Positions 17,719-26,942 of a DNA stretch of 64,000 nucleotides are shown in pieces (position 1 is the stretch's first letter; the number at the start of each line of letters is the position of its first letter). A model generated the notes under the pieces. That model saw only the letters and a program-made list of their open reading frames with translations, was not told the origin of the DNA and did no database searches. The stretch lies in contig JABUMY010000017.1 in assembly GCA_013327885.1 (NCBI GenBank), positions 62,001 through 126,000 of the forward strand, written 5' to 3'. This stretch comes from Flavisolibacter longurius (GTDB lineage Bacteria; Bacteroidota; Bacteroidia; Chitinophagales; Chitinophagaceae). The translations under genes were made by a program, and so were the position numbers.

Positions 17719-20595
17719 ATGCAAGCCATCAGTGAACTGGAGAATTTGTTGCTGCCAAAAGAAGAGCCGCCGTTTTTTACCGAGAACGGCAACGGCATCC
17801 GCATTGTGGTATTGAAGTATTTCCGTTTTCACAAAAGCCTTTGTATAGAACTGTATGATGCGGCAACAACGCAGGCCGGAAAGATCAAAAACCCGCTTTC
17901 GGCCGTATCGGCAAGCGATGCCGCTTTGTTTGCCAGCAATCCGGATGCCTTGCTTTGTTACACGGCTATCAGTCGTTTTCAAAACAACCCAACCGTTACA
18001 AAGTCCGGCGCTGATATTCGTGCTTTAAAAACGATCATTAAGAATCCCCTGGGACTTCGTTTTTTTTGTCACAACCCTGAATTCTCTGAAAACGTCAGTG
18101 CCGGCTCACTTGAAGAAGTTGGCGTTGGCGGCATCCTGCATAAATTTTCCCTCCTGGTCAACAAGGTAGAGGCCTTTTACCAGGTCATCCCGCAACTGCA
18201 CCTTGAGCAGCAGGTCCTGCATCCACGGCAGGTTGAGCACCGCTTTGATTATTTTGTTCTCCACGGTGGCCGCATTTACCTCGCGGCCAACCTGGCAGTA
18301 GTAAAACTCTTGCAGTACTTTTTAAGTCGCAACGTACTGCAGCTCCACGAACAGCAGTTTGGCGATTTTCAGCAAAAGATCCTGTCGAAACTAGAAGACC
18401 AGGTGGAGGTGGTGCATGCCTACATTGCAGCGGCAACGGATAGCCAGGTTGCCGAAGCAGGCCTGCAAGGTGCCACGGAACGTATCATCTATCTCTCTGA
18501 CCTTAATCAATACGTGATCATCAACCCGGTGATGCGTTATGGCAGCGTTGAAGTGCCGGTGCGTAGCAAAAAATCCGTTTACCTGCCCGATGCCCGTGGC
18601 CGCCTGATGGCCATGCCACGCGACGAAAGAGCTGAGGACAATTTCCTGGGTTTTTTGCTTCGCCAGCACCCGCTTTTTTATGAGCAGTTGGAAGATGGCC
18701 TGACCTATTTCTACCTGCACCGTGACCGTTTTTTAGATGAAGCCTGGTTTACCGAAGCGTTTGAACAGTGGCGGGCTGCCGGCATTTCCATTTATGGCTT
18801 TAACCAGCTAAAAGGCAACAAGCTGAATGCGCACAGGGCCAGCATTTCGGTGCAGGTGCAAAGCGGTTTGAATTGGTTCAATACAAAATTAAAAGTGGCG
18901 TATGGCAAGCAACAGGCTTCGCTAAAACAATTGCAGCAGGCGGTGCGAAACAAGAGCCGTTATGTGCAGTTGGATGATGGCACCCTTGGTATTTTACCTG
19001 ATGCTTGGATAGAACGCATGGCGCAGTTCTTTTTTGCTGCGGAAGTGGTGGGAGAAGACCTGGTGACGCCAAGAATGCATTTTGATGCCATTGCGCAAAT
19101 CTTTACCGAGGAAGAATTGGACGATGAAGTAAAAGAGTCCGTTCGGCATTACCAGGCAACGCTTGCCAACCTCGAAAGCATCGAAACCGTTGCGCCGCCG
19201 CAAGGCCTGCAGGCTGCCTTGCGGCCTTACCAGTTGGAAGGACTTTCGTGGCTGCGCTTTTTGGACGACCACCAGTTTGGTGGCGTGCTGGCCGATGACA
19301 TGGGACTTGGTAAAACCTTGCAGGTAATTGCCCTGATGTTGTTGCGAAAAGAAAAAGAGCTTTCTGACACGCACCTGGTGGTAGTGCCTACTACCTTGTT
19401 GTTTAACTGGCAGGCCGAATTAAAACGGTTTGCGCCTTCGCTAAAGGTTCACATCCTGCACGGCGCCGGGCGAAAAAAAGACCGGAGCGAATTTGACCAA
19501 TACGATGTGGTAATCACTTCGTACGGCACCCTGCTTTCGGATATCAACTACCTCCGCTATTACCAGTTTGGCTATGTTTTCCTGGATGAATCGCAGCAGG
19601 TAAAAAATATCGGTTCGCAACGCTACCATGCTGTGCGGCTCCTGCGGTCGAAAAACCGGTTGGCCATCACCGGTACACCGGTGGAAAACAACACGCTGGA
19701 TCTTTATGCACAGATCTCGTTTGTAGCACCGGGATTGCTGGGCAACAAGCAGTATTTTAAAGATGTGTATTCAACGCCTATCGACAAATTTGAGGACAGC
19801 CGGCGGGCTGCCGAACTAAAGCGAAAAGTGGCGCCCTTTATCCTGCGGCGAACAAAAGAAGCCGTGGCAAAGGAATTACCGGATAGAACAGAACAGGTTT
19901 TGTATTGTCCGATGGGCGATGCGCAGCGGTCGCTTTACGAGATGTATGAAAAAGAACTCCGCGATTACCTCGAAGGAAAGATAGAAGACGAAATCCTGCG
20001 TAACTCTATTCATGTGCTGCGTGGACTGACGCAGCTGCGCCAGATCTGCGATGATCCGCGGTTGGTGAATACAGAGCCGGGCTTGGGTTCTGCCAAGATA
20101 GAGGCGCTAATGGAACAGATCGACAGCAAATCGGTACAGCACAAGATCCTGGTGTTTTCACAGTTCGTTTCCATGCTTGACCTGGTAAAGGAAGAGTTGG
20201 AAAAGACAGGGATTGGTTATGTGATGCTGACAGGGGCTACAAAAAACAGGGAAGCGGTTGTTGAGCGTTTTCAACAAGACCCGGCGACAAGAGTTTTCCT
20301 GCTAAGTCTGAAAGCCGGCGGCACAGGCTTGAACCTCACCGCGGCCAACTATGTCTACCTCCTTGATCCCTGGTGGAACCCGGCCGTGGAAGCGCAGGCA
20401 ATTGACCGTGCTTACCGCATCGGGCAGCATAAAAATGTACAAGCTATCCGCTTAATTTGTCCTGGTACGGTGGAAGAGAAAATGATGCTTTTGCAGGAAA
20501 GCAAAAAGGCCCGCTTTGCGGACCTGGTTGGGACCGGTCAAACCCTGTTTCAAGCCATGACCAAAGAAGAATGGAAGGGGTTGTTGGGCGGCTAA
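17719..20595 (+). CDS. SNF2-family DEAD/DEAH-box helicase
   Basis: 958 residues. The N-terminal 480 residues are a bacterial SNF2-associated region without a zinc SWIM motif. The ATPase core starts at LRPYQLEGLSWLRFL, with motif I DDMGLGKT near 526, motif II FLDESQQVKN, motif III ITGTPVENN, then the C-terminal helicase half with VFSQFVSMLDL and motif VI RAYRIGQHKN. Such proteins translocate on duplex DNA and probably remodel RNA polymerase or DNA-protein complexes, but the bacterial group is poorly characterised. It is complete. The flanking genes do not suggest a defence island. Confidence 0.92.
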   Translation: MQAISELENLLLPKEEPPFFTENGNGIRIVVLKYFRFHKSLCIELYDAATTQAGKIKNPLSAVSASDAALFASNPDALLCYTAISRFQNNPTVTKSGADIRALKTIIKNPLGLRFFCHNPEFSENVSAGSLEEVGVGGILHKFSLLVNKVEAFYQVIPQLHLEQQVLHPRQVEHRFDYFVLHGGRIYLAANLAVVKLLQYFLSRNVLQLHEQQFGDFQQKILSKLEDQVEVVHAYIAAATDSQVAEAGLQGATERIIYLSDLNQYVIINPVMRYGSVEVPVRSKKSVYLPDARGRLMAMPRDERAEDNFLGFLLRQHPLFYEQLEDGLTYFYLHRDRFLDEAWFTEAFEQWRAAGISIYGFNQLKGNKLNAHRASISVQVQSGLNWFNTKLKVAYGKQQASLKQLQQAVRNKSRYVQLDDGTLGILPDAWIERMAQFFFAAEVVGEDLVTPRMHFDAIAQIFTEEELDDEVKESVRHYQATLANLESIETVAPPQGLQAALRPYQLEGLSWLRFLDDHQFGGVLADDMGLGKTLQVIALMLLRKEKELSDTHLVVVPTTLLFNWQAELKRFAPSLKVHILHGAGRKKDRSEFDQYDVVITSYGTLLSDINYLRYYQFGYVFLDESQQVKNIGSQRYHAVRLLRSKNRLAITGTPVENNTLDLYAQISFVAPGLLGNKQYFKDVYSTPIDKFEDSRRAAELKRKVAPFILRRTKEAVAKELPDRTEQVLYCPMGDAQRSLYEMYEKELRDYLEGKIEDEILRNSIHVLRGLTQLRQICDDPRLVNTEPGLGSAKIEALMEQIDSKSVQHKILVFSQFVSMLDLVKEELEKTGIGYVMLTGATKNREAVVERFQQDPATRVFLLSLKAGGTGLNLTAANYVYLLDPWWNPAVEAQAIDRAYRIGQHKNVQAIRLICPGTVEEKMMLLQESKKARFADLVGTGQTLFQAMTKEEWKGLLGG

Positions 20596-20676
20596 GAAAA
20601 AGGGAGAAATCTTGATTCAAATACTTTTCACGAAGCGAGAACACCGTTATGGCATAAATTTTTTCTCACTTTCGGT

Positions 20677-21291
20677 ATGGAAGAAAAAAATCAATCCGGT
20701 GTTATCCCGCCACAACATACGGGAACCGTCATCGATACGGTTGAAACCATTGAACTGCCGGATCTGCCAACGGCGCAGGCTTTTTTTCAAACGGTAAAAC
20801 AGCGGTTACTACAAGTAAACAAATGGCACGACGTGGCCGGAGCCGCTTCGGCAGAATTTCAGTTGGTAAATGAAAGGGGAGACGAAGTTGACCGGCCGGT
20901 TCAAAAAGGCGATTTTTTTAAAATTGATATTCCCGGTCCGGGACCTTCAGCCGGTGATGGTTATGATTGGGTGAATGTGGAAGAGATTAGTGAAGTAAAA
21001 GATGGCGAAATAGAAAGTGTCGGGATTCGTGTTCGTCCCACCTTGAGCCCCCTGAACAACAGCAAAGACGTGGCTCATTTTTATTCGCCGGAATCAACCA
21101 GTAGTTTCACTGTTACCCGTGAAGGCACTCGCATCACGGCAGGCATCTACGACCGCAATACCAAGCCCAACCAAACCCCGGAAACATTGGTGGATAAGAT
21201 AAGAGACCTGGCGGTGGGTGCAGGAGCTGTCACTGCCTTTTCAAAAATGCAGTGGACCGGTCTTGCCAAAGGGCTGCTCAAGCAGGCGTAA
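20677..21291 (+). CDS. Conserved-looking protein of unknown function (204 aa)
   Basis: I do not recognise the family. The 204-residue protein is soluble, acidic in its first half and has no signal peptide. A central segment (GDFFKIDIPGPGPSAGDGYDWVNVEEI) looks like a small beta-barrel, and the C-terminus is a short Ala/Gly-rich helix (VGAGAVTAFSKMQW). It carries many Thr/Val beta-strand stretches such as SSFTVTREGTRITAGIYDRN. It lies 81 bases after the SNF2 gene on the same strand and 150 before an SDR, so co-transcription is possible but not evident. Confidence 0.65.
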   Translation: MEEKNQSGVIPPQHTGTVIDTVETIELPDLPTAQAFFQTVKQRLLQVNKWHDVAGAASAEFQLVNERGDEVDRPVQKGDFFKIDIPGPGPSAGDGYDWVNVEEISEVKDGEIESVGIRVRPTLSPLNNSKDVAHFYSPESTSSFTVTREGTRITAGIYDRNTKPNQTPETLVDKIRDLAVGAGAVTAFSKMQWTGLAKGLLKQA

Positions 21292-21441
21292 CAATATTTT
21301 TCTTTTAGAATCGAAAACGAAAAGGTTTCCTAGTGGATGCATTTCCGGACCTATTTTAAGAAATCCCTTGGTACAACTGTTGCTTACCGATGCCAGCGTT
21401 CAAAATTTAATTAGCAAATACTGTCAGCATAAATCATAGCC

Positions 21442-22449
21442 ATGCAAAAAGATCAGTTTAAAAATAAAGTCATTGTGATCACCGGTGCTTCCGGTGGTGT
21501 AGGAAGGGCAACAGCCTGGGCCTTTGCCGAGCAAGGGGCAAAGATTGCCCTGCTGGCCCGAGGCGCAGAAGGCCTGGAAGGTGCCAAAAAAGAAGTGGAA
21601 GAAAGGGGCGGGACCGCATTGGTGATAACGGTAGACGTGGCGGATGCCGCAGCCGTTGAAGCAGCGGCGGAAAGGGTGGAAGCTGAATTGGGATTGATTG
21701 ATGTGTGGGTAAACAATGCGATGAACAGCGTGTTTGCACCGGTGAAGGAAGTAACGCCGGAAGAATACAAAAGGGTAACCGAGGTCACCTACCTGGGACA
21801 GGTATACGGCGCCAAGGCAGCACTAAAGCGCATGCTTCCCCGCGACAGGGGATCGATCGTTTTTGTGGGCTCCGCATTGGCTTACAGGGGCATTCCGTTA
21901 CAGTCGGCTTACTGCGGGGCAAAACATGCCACAGAAGGATTTTATGATTCGCTGCGTACCGAGCTTCAGCACGACAAAAGCAATGTAAAGATCAGCATGG
22001 TGCAATTGCCGGCGCTGAACACAACACAGTTTGGCTGGGTGCTGAACAAGTTGCCCAACAAGCCGCGGCCAATGGGCAAAGTTTATCAACCCGAAGTGGC
22101 GGCAAGAGCGATCGTGTTTGCTGCTGCCAATAACCGCAGGGAAATCCTGGTGGGCTTTCCTACCTACAAAGCAATTGTGGGGAACAAAATTGCGCCCTGG
22201 TATGCCGACTGGGTGCTTTCACGTACCGGTTACAAAGGGCAGCAAACCGATTTTCCGGTTGATCCTGCCCAAAAGAACAATGTTTGGGAACCAGTGCCCG
22301 GTGACCAGGGTACCTATGGAAAATTTGGCAACATCGCCACCGGCAAAAGCATCACCCTATGGGCATCGATGAACCGCACCTGGGTAAGAACCGGTTTGGG
22401 CCTTTTGCTTGCCGGCGTTGTGCTGGCAGCCACGTCCCGGAAAGATTGA
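21442..22449 (+). CDS. Short-chain dehydrogenase/reductase with C-terminal membrane anchor
   Basis: 335 residues. The Rossmann motif TGASGGVGRA is at residues 13-22, the NNA motif in VNNAMNS, and the catalytic Tyr-Lys in YCGAKHATEGF near 157-161. It is longer than classical SDRs: residues about 250-300 form an extra domain and the end is a hydrophobic helix (GLGLLLAGVVLAATSRKD), suggesting membrane attachment. The substrate is unknown. It converges with the SPW/VKOR pair, and a 21-bp hairpin lies between. Confidence 0.88.
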   Translation: MQKDQFKNKVIVITGASGGVGRATAWAFAEQGAKIALLARGAEGLEGAKKEVEERGGTALVITVDVADAAAVEAAAERVEAELGLIDVWVNNAMNSVFAPVKEVTPEEYKRVTEVTYLGQVYGAKAALKRMLPRDRGSIVFVGSALAYRGIPLQSAYCGAKHATEGFYDSLRTELQHDKSNVKISMVQLPALNTTQFGWVLNKLPNKPRPMGKVYQPEVAARAIVFAAANNRREILVGFPTYKAIVGNKIAPWYADWVLSRTGYKGQQTDFPVDPAQKNNVWEPVPGDQGTYGKFGNIATGKSITLWASMNRTWVRTGLGLLLAGVVLAATSRKD

Positions 22450-22483
22450 TAGTTCAACTTAACACGTAAGCGATAATTCAAAG

Positions 22484-22527
22484 GCTATCTCTCCAAATAC
22501 AACTTTAGTTGTATTTGGAGAGATAGC
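22484..22527. terminator. Perfect 21-bp hairpin between convergent genes
   Basis: Bases 22484-22504 and 22507-22527 are exact reverse complements (GCTATCTCTCC... paired with ...GGAGAGATAGC), a long near-loopless stem. There is no strong T-run on either side, so it may act as a bidirectional RNA 3' end or be a repeat element. It is directly followed by heptamer repeats at 22531. Confidence 0.6.
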
Positions 22528-22530
22528 TTG

Positions 22531-22558
22531 CTTATTGCTTATTGTCTATTGTTAATTG
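22531..22558. repeat. Four degenerate heptamers (CTTATTG type)
   Basis: Units are CTTATTG, CTTATTG, TCTATTG and TTAATTG. The last unit contains the stop codon of the SPW-repeat gene (22552-22554, minus strand). A related array (GACAATA type, the opposite orientation) is at 63973-64000. Confidence 0.7.
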
Positions 22559-22917
22559 CCGTCCCCCATATGCACCGGGTTCTTTTCAAATAAGGACGAC
22601 CAACCGCCGCCATAGCGGTGTTTTGTTTTGCCTTTGAAGATGGAAAAAAGAATAAGCGGGAGGGCCGTTAGTATGCTGATGCTGGCGACGCTTCCTTTGC
22701 TTCCCAAAACAAAAGGTGATACCAGGAGCCAGGCCCCGATCAATACATTCAACCAGCGGATGCCGCGGTTAAATTCCCAAAGTGCTATGATGGCGTTGGT
22801 GATAACCAATGGACCGACGATATAAAAATGGTTGCTGTCGGCTTTGTCAAAGGTGTAAAGCGATGGTGCAGCCATCAAAAACAGACCAATAACGATATTG
22901 ATGATTTGTGCCCACAT
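22552..22917 (-). CDS. SPW-repeat membrane protein
   Basis: 121 residues with four hydrophobic segments arranged as two repeats. The second repeat shows the WLNVLIGAWLLVSPFVLG pattern typical of the SPW family. The role is unknown; homologues often accompany membrane redox or stress genes. It starts 6 bases after the VKOR gene ends and is surely co-transcribed with it. Its last codons run into a heptamer repeat array. Confidence 0.75.
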   Translation of the reverse strand: MWAQIINIVIGLFLMAAPSLYTFDKADSNHFYIVGPLVITNAIIALWEFNRGIRWLNVLIGAWLLVSPFVLGSKGSVASISILTALPLILFSIFKGKTKHRYGGGWSSLFEKNPVHMGDGN

Positions 22918-22923
22918 AAATTT

Positions 22924-23484
22924 TTATTTGACCTGGAGATAGATCTCGTCTTTTCCCCAGAATGCTTTCCAAAAAGAATAGCCGCCTTTTTTTGCCCGTT
23001 GCAGGTACTGCAGGCTGGCAAGCATTTCGTCCACGGCCGGGCTTATCATGACAACAGACAAAACCGCTGTCACCAGGCAAAGTGTGCACCAGGCCCCTAC
23101 CAGCACCGGTTGCAAGATCACGAGCAAAACACTGATCAATCCCAGCGGTCCGATGGCGATCCCAAAAACCACTACGATCCAAGGCATGCGTTTCCAGCGA
23201 TTGGTGCCGCCAATAACGCCGGTCACAGCATCCAGCACATAACCAAAAGCGCCGAGGATAGCATCTGGAACGGGGAGGGCTTTGGATACACTCGAGGTAA
23301 GTACTTTTCGGGTGCCATCGCCAAAGAACGGATCCCAAACGGTGTCTAGCACTTCCAATTGGAAAAGCCCCATGTACAGGGCAATAACAAAACCAACAAC
23401 GGCAATAACGATCAGCGGCATGCGCTGGCCCCAGGAAGAAGGGTTGTAATCCCAGGCAGGAGGGATGTGCTCTTTTTTGTCCAT
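22924..23484 (-). CDS. Vitamin K epoxide reductase (VKOR)-family membrane protein
   Basis: 186 residues, with several transmembrane segments. The active-site CxxC of VKOR enzymes is present as GAWCTLCLVTAV (Cys133 and Cys136) near the start of a helix, and PVPDAILGAFGYVLD matches the loop after the first helix. The second, loop Cys pair used in disulfide relay is missing and there is no thioredoxin domain, so it may use a separate partner or have a different quinone-linked role. It is the first gene of a two-gene unit with the SPW protein. Confidence 0.78.
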   Translation of the reverse strand: MDKKEHIPPAWDYNPSSWGQRMPLIVIAVVGFVIALYMGLFQLEVLDTVWDPFFGDGTRKVLTSSVSKALPVPDAILGAFGYVLDAVTGVIGGTNRWKRMPWIVVVFGIAIGPLGLISVLLVILQPVLVGAWCTLCLVTAVLSVVMISPAVDEMLASLQYLQRAKKGGYSFWKAFWGKDEIYLQVK

Positions 23485-23623
23485 TTCAACAAAATTCCAA
23501 TGGTTGATATACGGACATAAAAAATTGAACCGTGGCTAGCAGAAACGCGGTTGCCCAGCCTACTAATGACGGAATAAATTTGAAAATGACAATTAGAAAG
23601 GTGAGATTCTTGGAGGCAAAAAT

Positions 23624-24478
23624 TTATGACTTGTGCCGGTTCATCGTCTTCCAGTGCCTGAGCGCATCCTTGAACCGCAGTTTCCGGATGTCGTTTTTAA
23701 AGCAAAAGCGAGCATAAGTCTGAATAGCTGCATCCAGCTTTTTGGAATTTGTATAGGGCAGGTTTTTTTTGATGGATTCAAAAAAACGAATGTGTTTCTC
23801 CTGGTTGTTGTATTCGGAAGCTCCCGACCAGGCACCACCGCCATGCACCCGGTACACACCCATGGTCTCATTCAGGTATTTTGCCTTTCCCTGTTGCAGG
23901 AGCAGGAAATAGATGCCGAGATCAGGGAAGGGCAATTCATAATACCAATCGGGGAGAGTAGGGCCTAATACGTTTCGCATGACAACTGAAAGTGTGTCCA
24001 CAGGATTGATGTCAGCAATAAAATCTTCCACGGTCAAGGTATCACGATTCAACTCTTCGTTGATGCTGTAAGGCTCGTGCAAAACTCCTGTTGACTGCTC
24101 CAAGAACTGCACTTTGTGAAAGCAGAAGGAATAGTCCGGGTTAGCTTCCAGGAAGTCCACCTGTTTTTGTAGTTTCAGGGGATCTGTCCAGTAATCGTCG
24201 CCATCGAGAAATGCTAGGTATTTACCGGTACACATTTCATAAGTGGCTTTGAACATAGGAATCATTCCCATGTTCTTTTCGGGTAACAGGAGTCGAAACT
24301 TACCCGGGTATTTTGCATGGTATTCCAAAACAACAGCCCTTGTGCCATCCGTCGAAAAATCTTCGCCCAAAACAATCTCGAATGTATGAGAGGTTTGCTG
24401 ATTCAGGACGCTGTCTAACGCAGCAGCAATGTACTTTTCATGATTGTAAGCCGTCATCCATACTGTTACATCGTACAT
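23624..24478 (-). CDS. Glycosyltransferase family 2
   Basis: 284 residues. GT-A fold signs: VTVWMTAYNHEKYIAAALDSVLNQ at the N-terminus (residues 4 on) and the metal-binding FLDGDDYWTDP. There is no membrane segment, so it acts at the inner membrane face on a nucleotide sugar and lipid-linked or protein acceptor. It is the last gene of the minus-strand surface-glycan operon, 31 bases after the methyltransferase. Donor and acceptor are unknown. Confidence 0.88.
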   Translation of the reverse strand: MYDVTVWMTAYNHEKYIAAALDSVLNQQTSHTFEIVLGEDFSTDGTRAVVLEYHAKYPGKFRLLLPEKNMGMIPMFKATYEMCTGKYLAFLDGDDYWTDPLKLQKQVDFLEANPDYSFCFHKVQFLEQSTGVLHEPYSINEELNRDTLTVEDFIADINPVDTLSVVMRNVLGPTLPDWYYELPFPDLGIYFLLLQQGKAKYLNETMGVYRVHGGGAWSGASEYNNQEKHIRFFESIKKNLPYTNSKKLDAAIQTYARFCFKNDIRKLRFKDALRHWKTMNRHKS

Positions 24479-24509
24479 ACCCGTAGTTTACATAAGTAAT
24501 ACCTTGTTA

Positions 24510-25208
24510 TCAGGGTTTAGTTGCGTAGTAAAGTCCTCGCCCAAAAAAACCCTTGGCGTCATAATGCGCTTCCAATCCTACATTTTTAAATGCTTGCCTG
24601 TATTCTTCATCTGTCCATAAGCCCATTACATGCTTCTCATTAAATTGATCGATACCAGATGGCGTGCCTACCATGTAGTGAATATCAAAAATCGATTTTT
24701 TGTCTTCGATCTCACTTGTGTACATCCAAGCAATTTTTAGTTCTGGCTGATCGACAAAATTGGCTGTTACCTTACCAACCCAATATTTTTCTGGTGTGAT
24801 CCATGGCTCAATAAGCAGTAAACCTTTTGGATTCAAATGCTTTTCCATAGCAGCCACTGCCTTGTTCAAACCTTCTAACGTTTGTACATAAGCGATGGAA
24901 CTAAATAAACAGGCAACTACATCAAAGGTCTTGTCTAGTTGAAATGCAGTCATATCACCATGGTGAAAACTAACATCGGGACAACGTTCCCTGGCAACAC
25001 CCAATAATTCCTTATTCAGGTCCAAGCCTTCTACAGCAAAGTTTTCTTTTAAATAAGCGAGGTGTTTACCGGTTCCACAACCAACATCTAAAAGGGTTGC
25101 CGCGTTTGAATCCTTTTCTTTGATAAAAGCTGTGATTTTATTGCAGGCCTCGTTGTAATCTTTAAACTGGTAGATAGCATCGTAGTAGTCAGCAGTTTTG
25201 GTAAACAT
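24510..25208 (-). CDS. TylM1/DesVI-like amino-sugar N-methyltransferase
   Basis: 232 residues. The SAM-binding motif is LLDVGCGTGKHLAYL. Several segments resemble the nucleotide-amino-sugar N,N-dimethyltransferases TylM1 and DesVI: the CLFSSIAYV segment, HLNPKGLLLIEPWITPEKYWVGKV, and the C-terminal GFFGRGLYYAT. The likely reaction is mono- or dimethylation of an amino group on a dTDP-deoxysugar. A VioA-like aminotransferase in the same operon could supply the amine. A generic class I methyltransferase is the cautious alternative. Confidence 0.78.
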   Translation of the reverse strand: MFTKTADYYDAIYQFKDYNEACNKITAFIKEKDSNAATLLDVGCGTGKHLAYLKENFAVEGLDLNKELLGVARERCPDVSFHHGDMTAFQLDKTFDVVACLFSSIAYVQTLEGLNKAVAAMEKHLNPKGLLLIEPWITPEKYWVGKVTANFVDQPELKIAWMYTSEIEDKKSIFDIHYMVGTPSGIDQFNEKHVMGLWTDEEYRQAFKNVGLEAHYDAKGFFGRGLYYATKP

Positions 25209-25250
25209 ATTTCGAATTGTTTTTGCTTTTATAAATAGGTGATAAATTAA

Positions 25251-26234
25251 TTAAAGCGATTTTTCTATCTGTTGAATAATTTGAATAACCTGTTCGCAAT
25301 CTGCTTTTTCGTACCGGTGATCAACGGGCAAGGGCAGCAGGTTACTTGCCAACTGTTTTTCAAATTCGAATCCCGTAATGTTTCTATTAAAGACATCCGG
25401 CCACAAAGTAGGGACAAAAATGTTTAATTGATGCAGTCGTTTTTTATCAATTGCTGTATTCAAAGAAAGGGGATAACAAAATGGTGTTTCTATCACATCA
25501 ATCGCTGCTGCTAAGCGGTTGCTTGAACGAAATGCATTTTCATAGCATGTAAAATTCTCCCTTCTTTTTTGTCTTATTAGCTTCATGTCAAGATGGTTCA
25601 AAAGCCAATTGGCGACATTGGATATTTTATAAATGCCTGCGGTCAATGACCGTTCGTAAAGGCTGAAAAGTTCATAAGAACGTTGCTGATCGCCAAACTT
25701 GCGTTCCAGCAAATGGTTACATTGATAAAACGGATTTGTTTTTAGGCCATCATTAGACAGTTCTGGCCCGTATAAATAAGCGCCATCCGGTACGCCAAAA
25801 AATTTCCGTGCAGAGTTAAACGACCATGTTTTGCTGTTGCCTATTGTGAAAAACGATTGGGTATTATCGAGTATCAGCTTTTCACCAAACTGTTCGATAA
25901 GCTCATTGCTATACTCCGTCTTTATACCGAAATAATTGATATAGACAATGTATTCGTCTTCACCTAGTTTAATGTTCTCCGCTAATTCCAGGTTTTTGTT
26001 GATCGAATAGAACTCAAAATCGATCTTGTTTTCAAGCAGTGGCTGCAGCAAAGCATCACAAGTATAAAATGGTACAAATATTTTTTTTATGGTTCGTTTG
26101 GTGCAAATTAAATGCAGGCATGCCCTTCCCGTGCTTAAGGACAGCGCTCCTTGATGGTATTGCTGTTCGGTTTCCAGCAAAAAATCTGATTCCAGCTCAA
26201 AAAAACCGCCAATGGAAGATTTAGGAGATTTCAT
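25251..26234 (-). CDS. PLP-dependent DegT-like enzyme of a glycan pathway
   Basis: 327 residues with fold type I aminotransferase features: FVPFYTCDALLQPLL, YINYFGIKT, LILDNTQSFF and the probable Schiff-base Lys in SFNSARKFFGVPDGAYLYG. This is a divergent DegT/DnrJ-like protein, shorter in the C-terminal part than VioA-type enzymes. It may transaminate a keto sugar or act on a non-sugar substituent. Its ATG (26232-26234) overlaps the 3' end of the wbqC-like gene by 14 bases, so translation is coupled. Composition is noticeably A/T-rich. Confidence 0.72.
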   Translation of the reverse strand: MKSPKSSIGGFFELESDFLLETEQQYHQGALSLSTGRACLHLICTKRTIKKIFVPFYTCDALLQPLLENKIDFEFYSINKNLELAENIKLGEDEYIVYINYFGIKTEYSNELIEQFGEKLILDNTQSFFTIGNSKTWSFNSARKFFGVPDGAYLYGPELSNDGLKTNPFYQCNHLLERKFGDQQRSYELFSLYERSLTAGIYKISNVANWLLNHLDMKLIRQKRRENFTCYENAFRSSNRLAAAIDVIETPFCYPLSLNTAIDKKRLHQLNIFVPTLWPDVFNRNITGFEFEKQLASNLLPLPVDHRYEKADCEQVIQIIQQIEKSL

Positions 26235-26931
26235 ATTGTTTTAAAAGCTGGCGGACTGTTTCAGGTGAATTATGCATAAGCACATGAATCATTGAAAGAT
26301 GGCTATGCATTTCCTCCCCATTTTGCCCTGTAGTGTTTATGTTAATTGATGGCCTTATAAAATACAGCGCAATTGATTCCAGTTCAAAATCTGATTTGTT
26401 GTACAAACTTTTCCCGCCAATCAAGTTGTAGTAAGAGCTCGCCTTTTCTTTTTTGCAAATATCGAGTATTCGTTCCTGGCTAGTCAAATCGTTATTGTGG
26501 TAAACTGAAGAAGTAGATCCGAGTTGCGTTTGCAGGTTCAAATAATGTATAACAAATTGCAGGCTTTTCAGCAATACAGTGGTTAACGAATCAGCGTTAC
26601 TGTCAAACACTTTTTTAATGCCTTCAAAAACAGGATTGAAAAATGGTGCTTTCTGATAATTCAATTGCACTGTTCTCAAAAATTTCTCCTGCCATTTCGG
26701 GTAAACAGCCTGGTTGATGCATGTTTCATTTATTTTTTTAAAGGAACTGATATTGGCAATGGGGATAGTAAACAACAGCGGCTTGTTGTTTGCCAGAATA
26801 TAATTCCTGTTGATCCAGCCTTGCTTGATAAAGCTTACATCGTCATAAACGATAAACTTGTCAACTACGTTCAGGAGCTGAAAATACCCTATGTAGGGAA
26901 AAATGTAAGGCTGCATGATGGCAATCTTCAT
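26221..26931 (-). CDS. WbqC-family protein
   Basis: 236 residues from the ATG at 26931. The open frame extends upstream, but the family starts at MKIAIMQPYIFPYIGYFQLL. Other typical segments are FIVYDDVSFIKQGWINRN and LDICKKEKASSYYN. WbqC-like proteins occur in O-antigen and glycan loci and are thought to modify amino sugars, but the reaction is not settled. It is placed 11 bases after the FemAB-like gene. Composition is A/T-rich. Confidence 0.83.
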   Translation of the reverse strand: MKIAIMQPYIFPYIGYFQLLNVVDKFIVYDDVSFIKQGWINRNYILANNKPLLFTIPIANISSFKKINETCINQAVYPKWQEKFLRTVQLNYQKAPFFNPVFEGIKKVFDSNADSLTTVLLKSLQFVIHYLNLQTQLGSTSSVYHNNDLTSQERILDICKKEKASSYYNLIGGKSLYNKSDFELESIALYFIRPSININTTGQNGEEMHSHLSMIHVLMHNSPETVRQLLKQYEIS

Positions 26932-26942
26932 AACCTGTTGCG

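Noticed and set aside
17719-20595. SNF2 helicase as part of a defence island
   Set aside because: Neighbours are ordinary metabolic or membrane genes; no nuclease, methyltransferase or phage-related partner is present.
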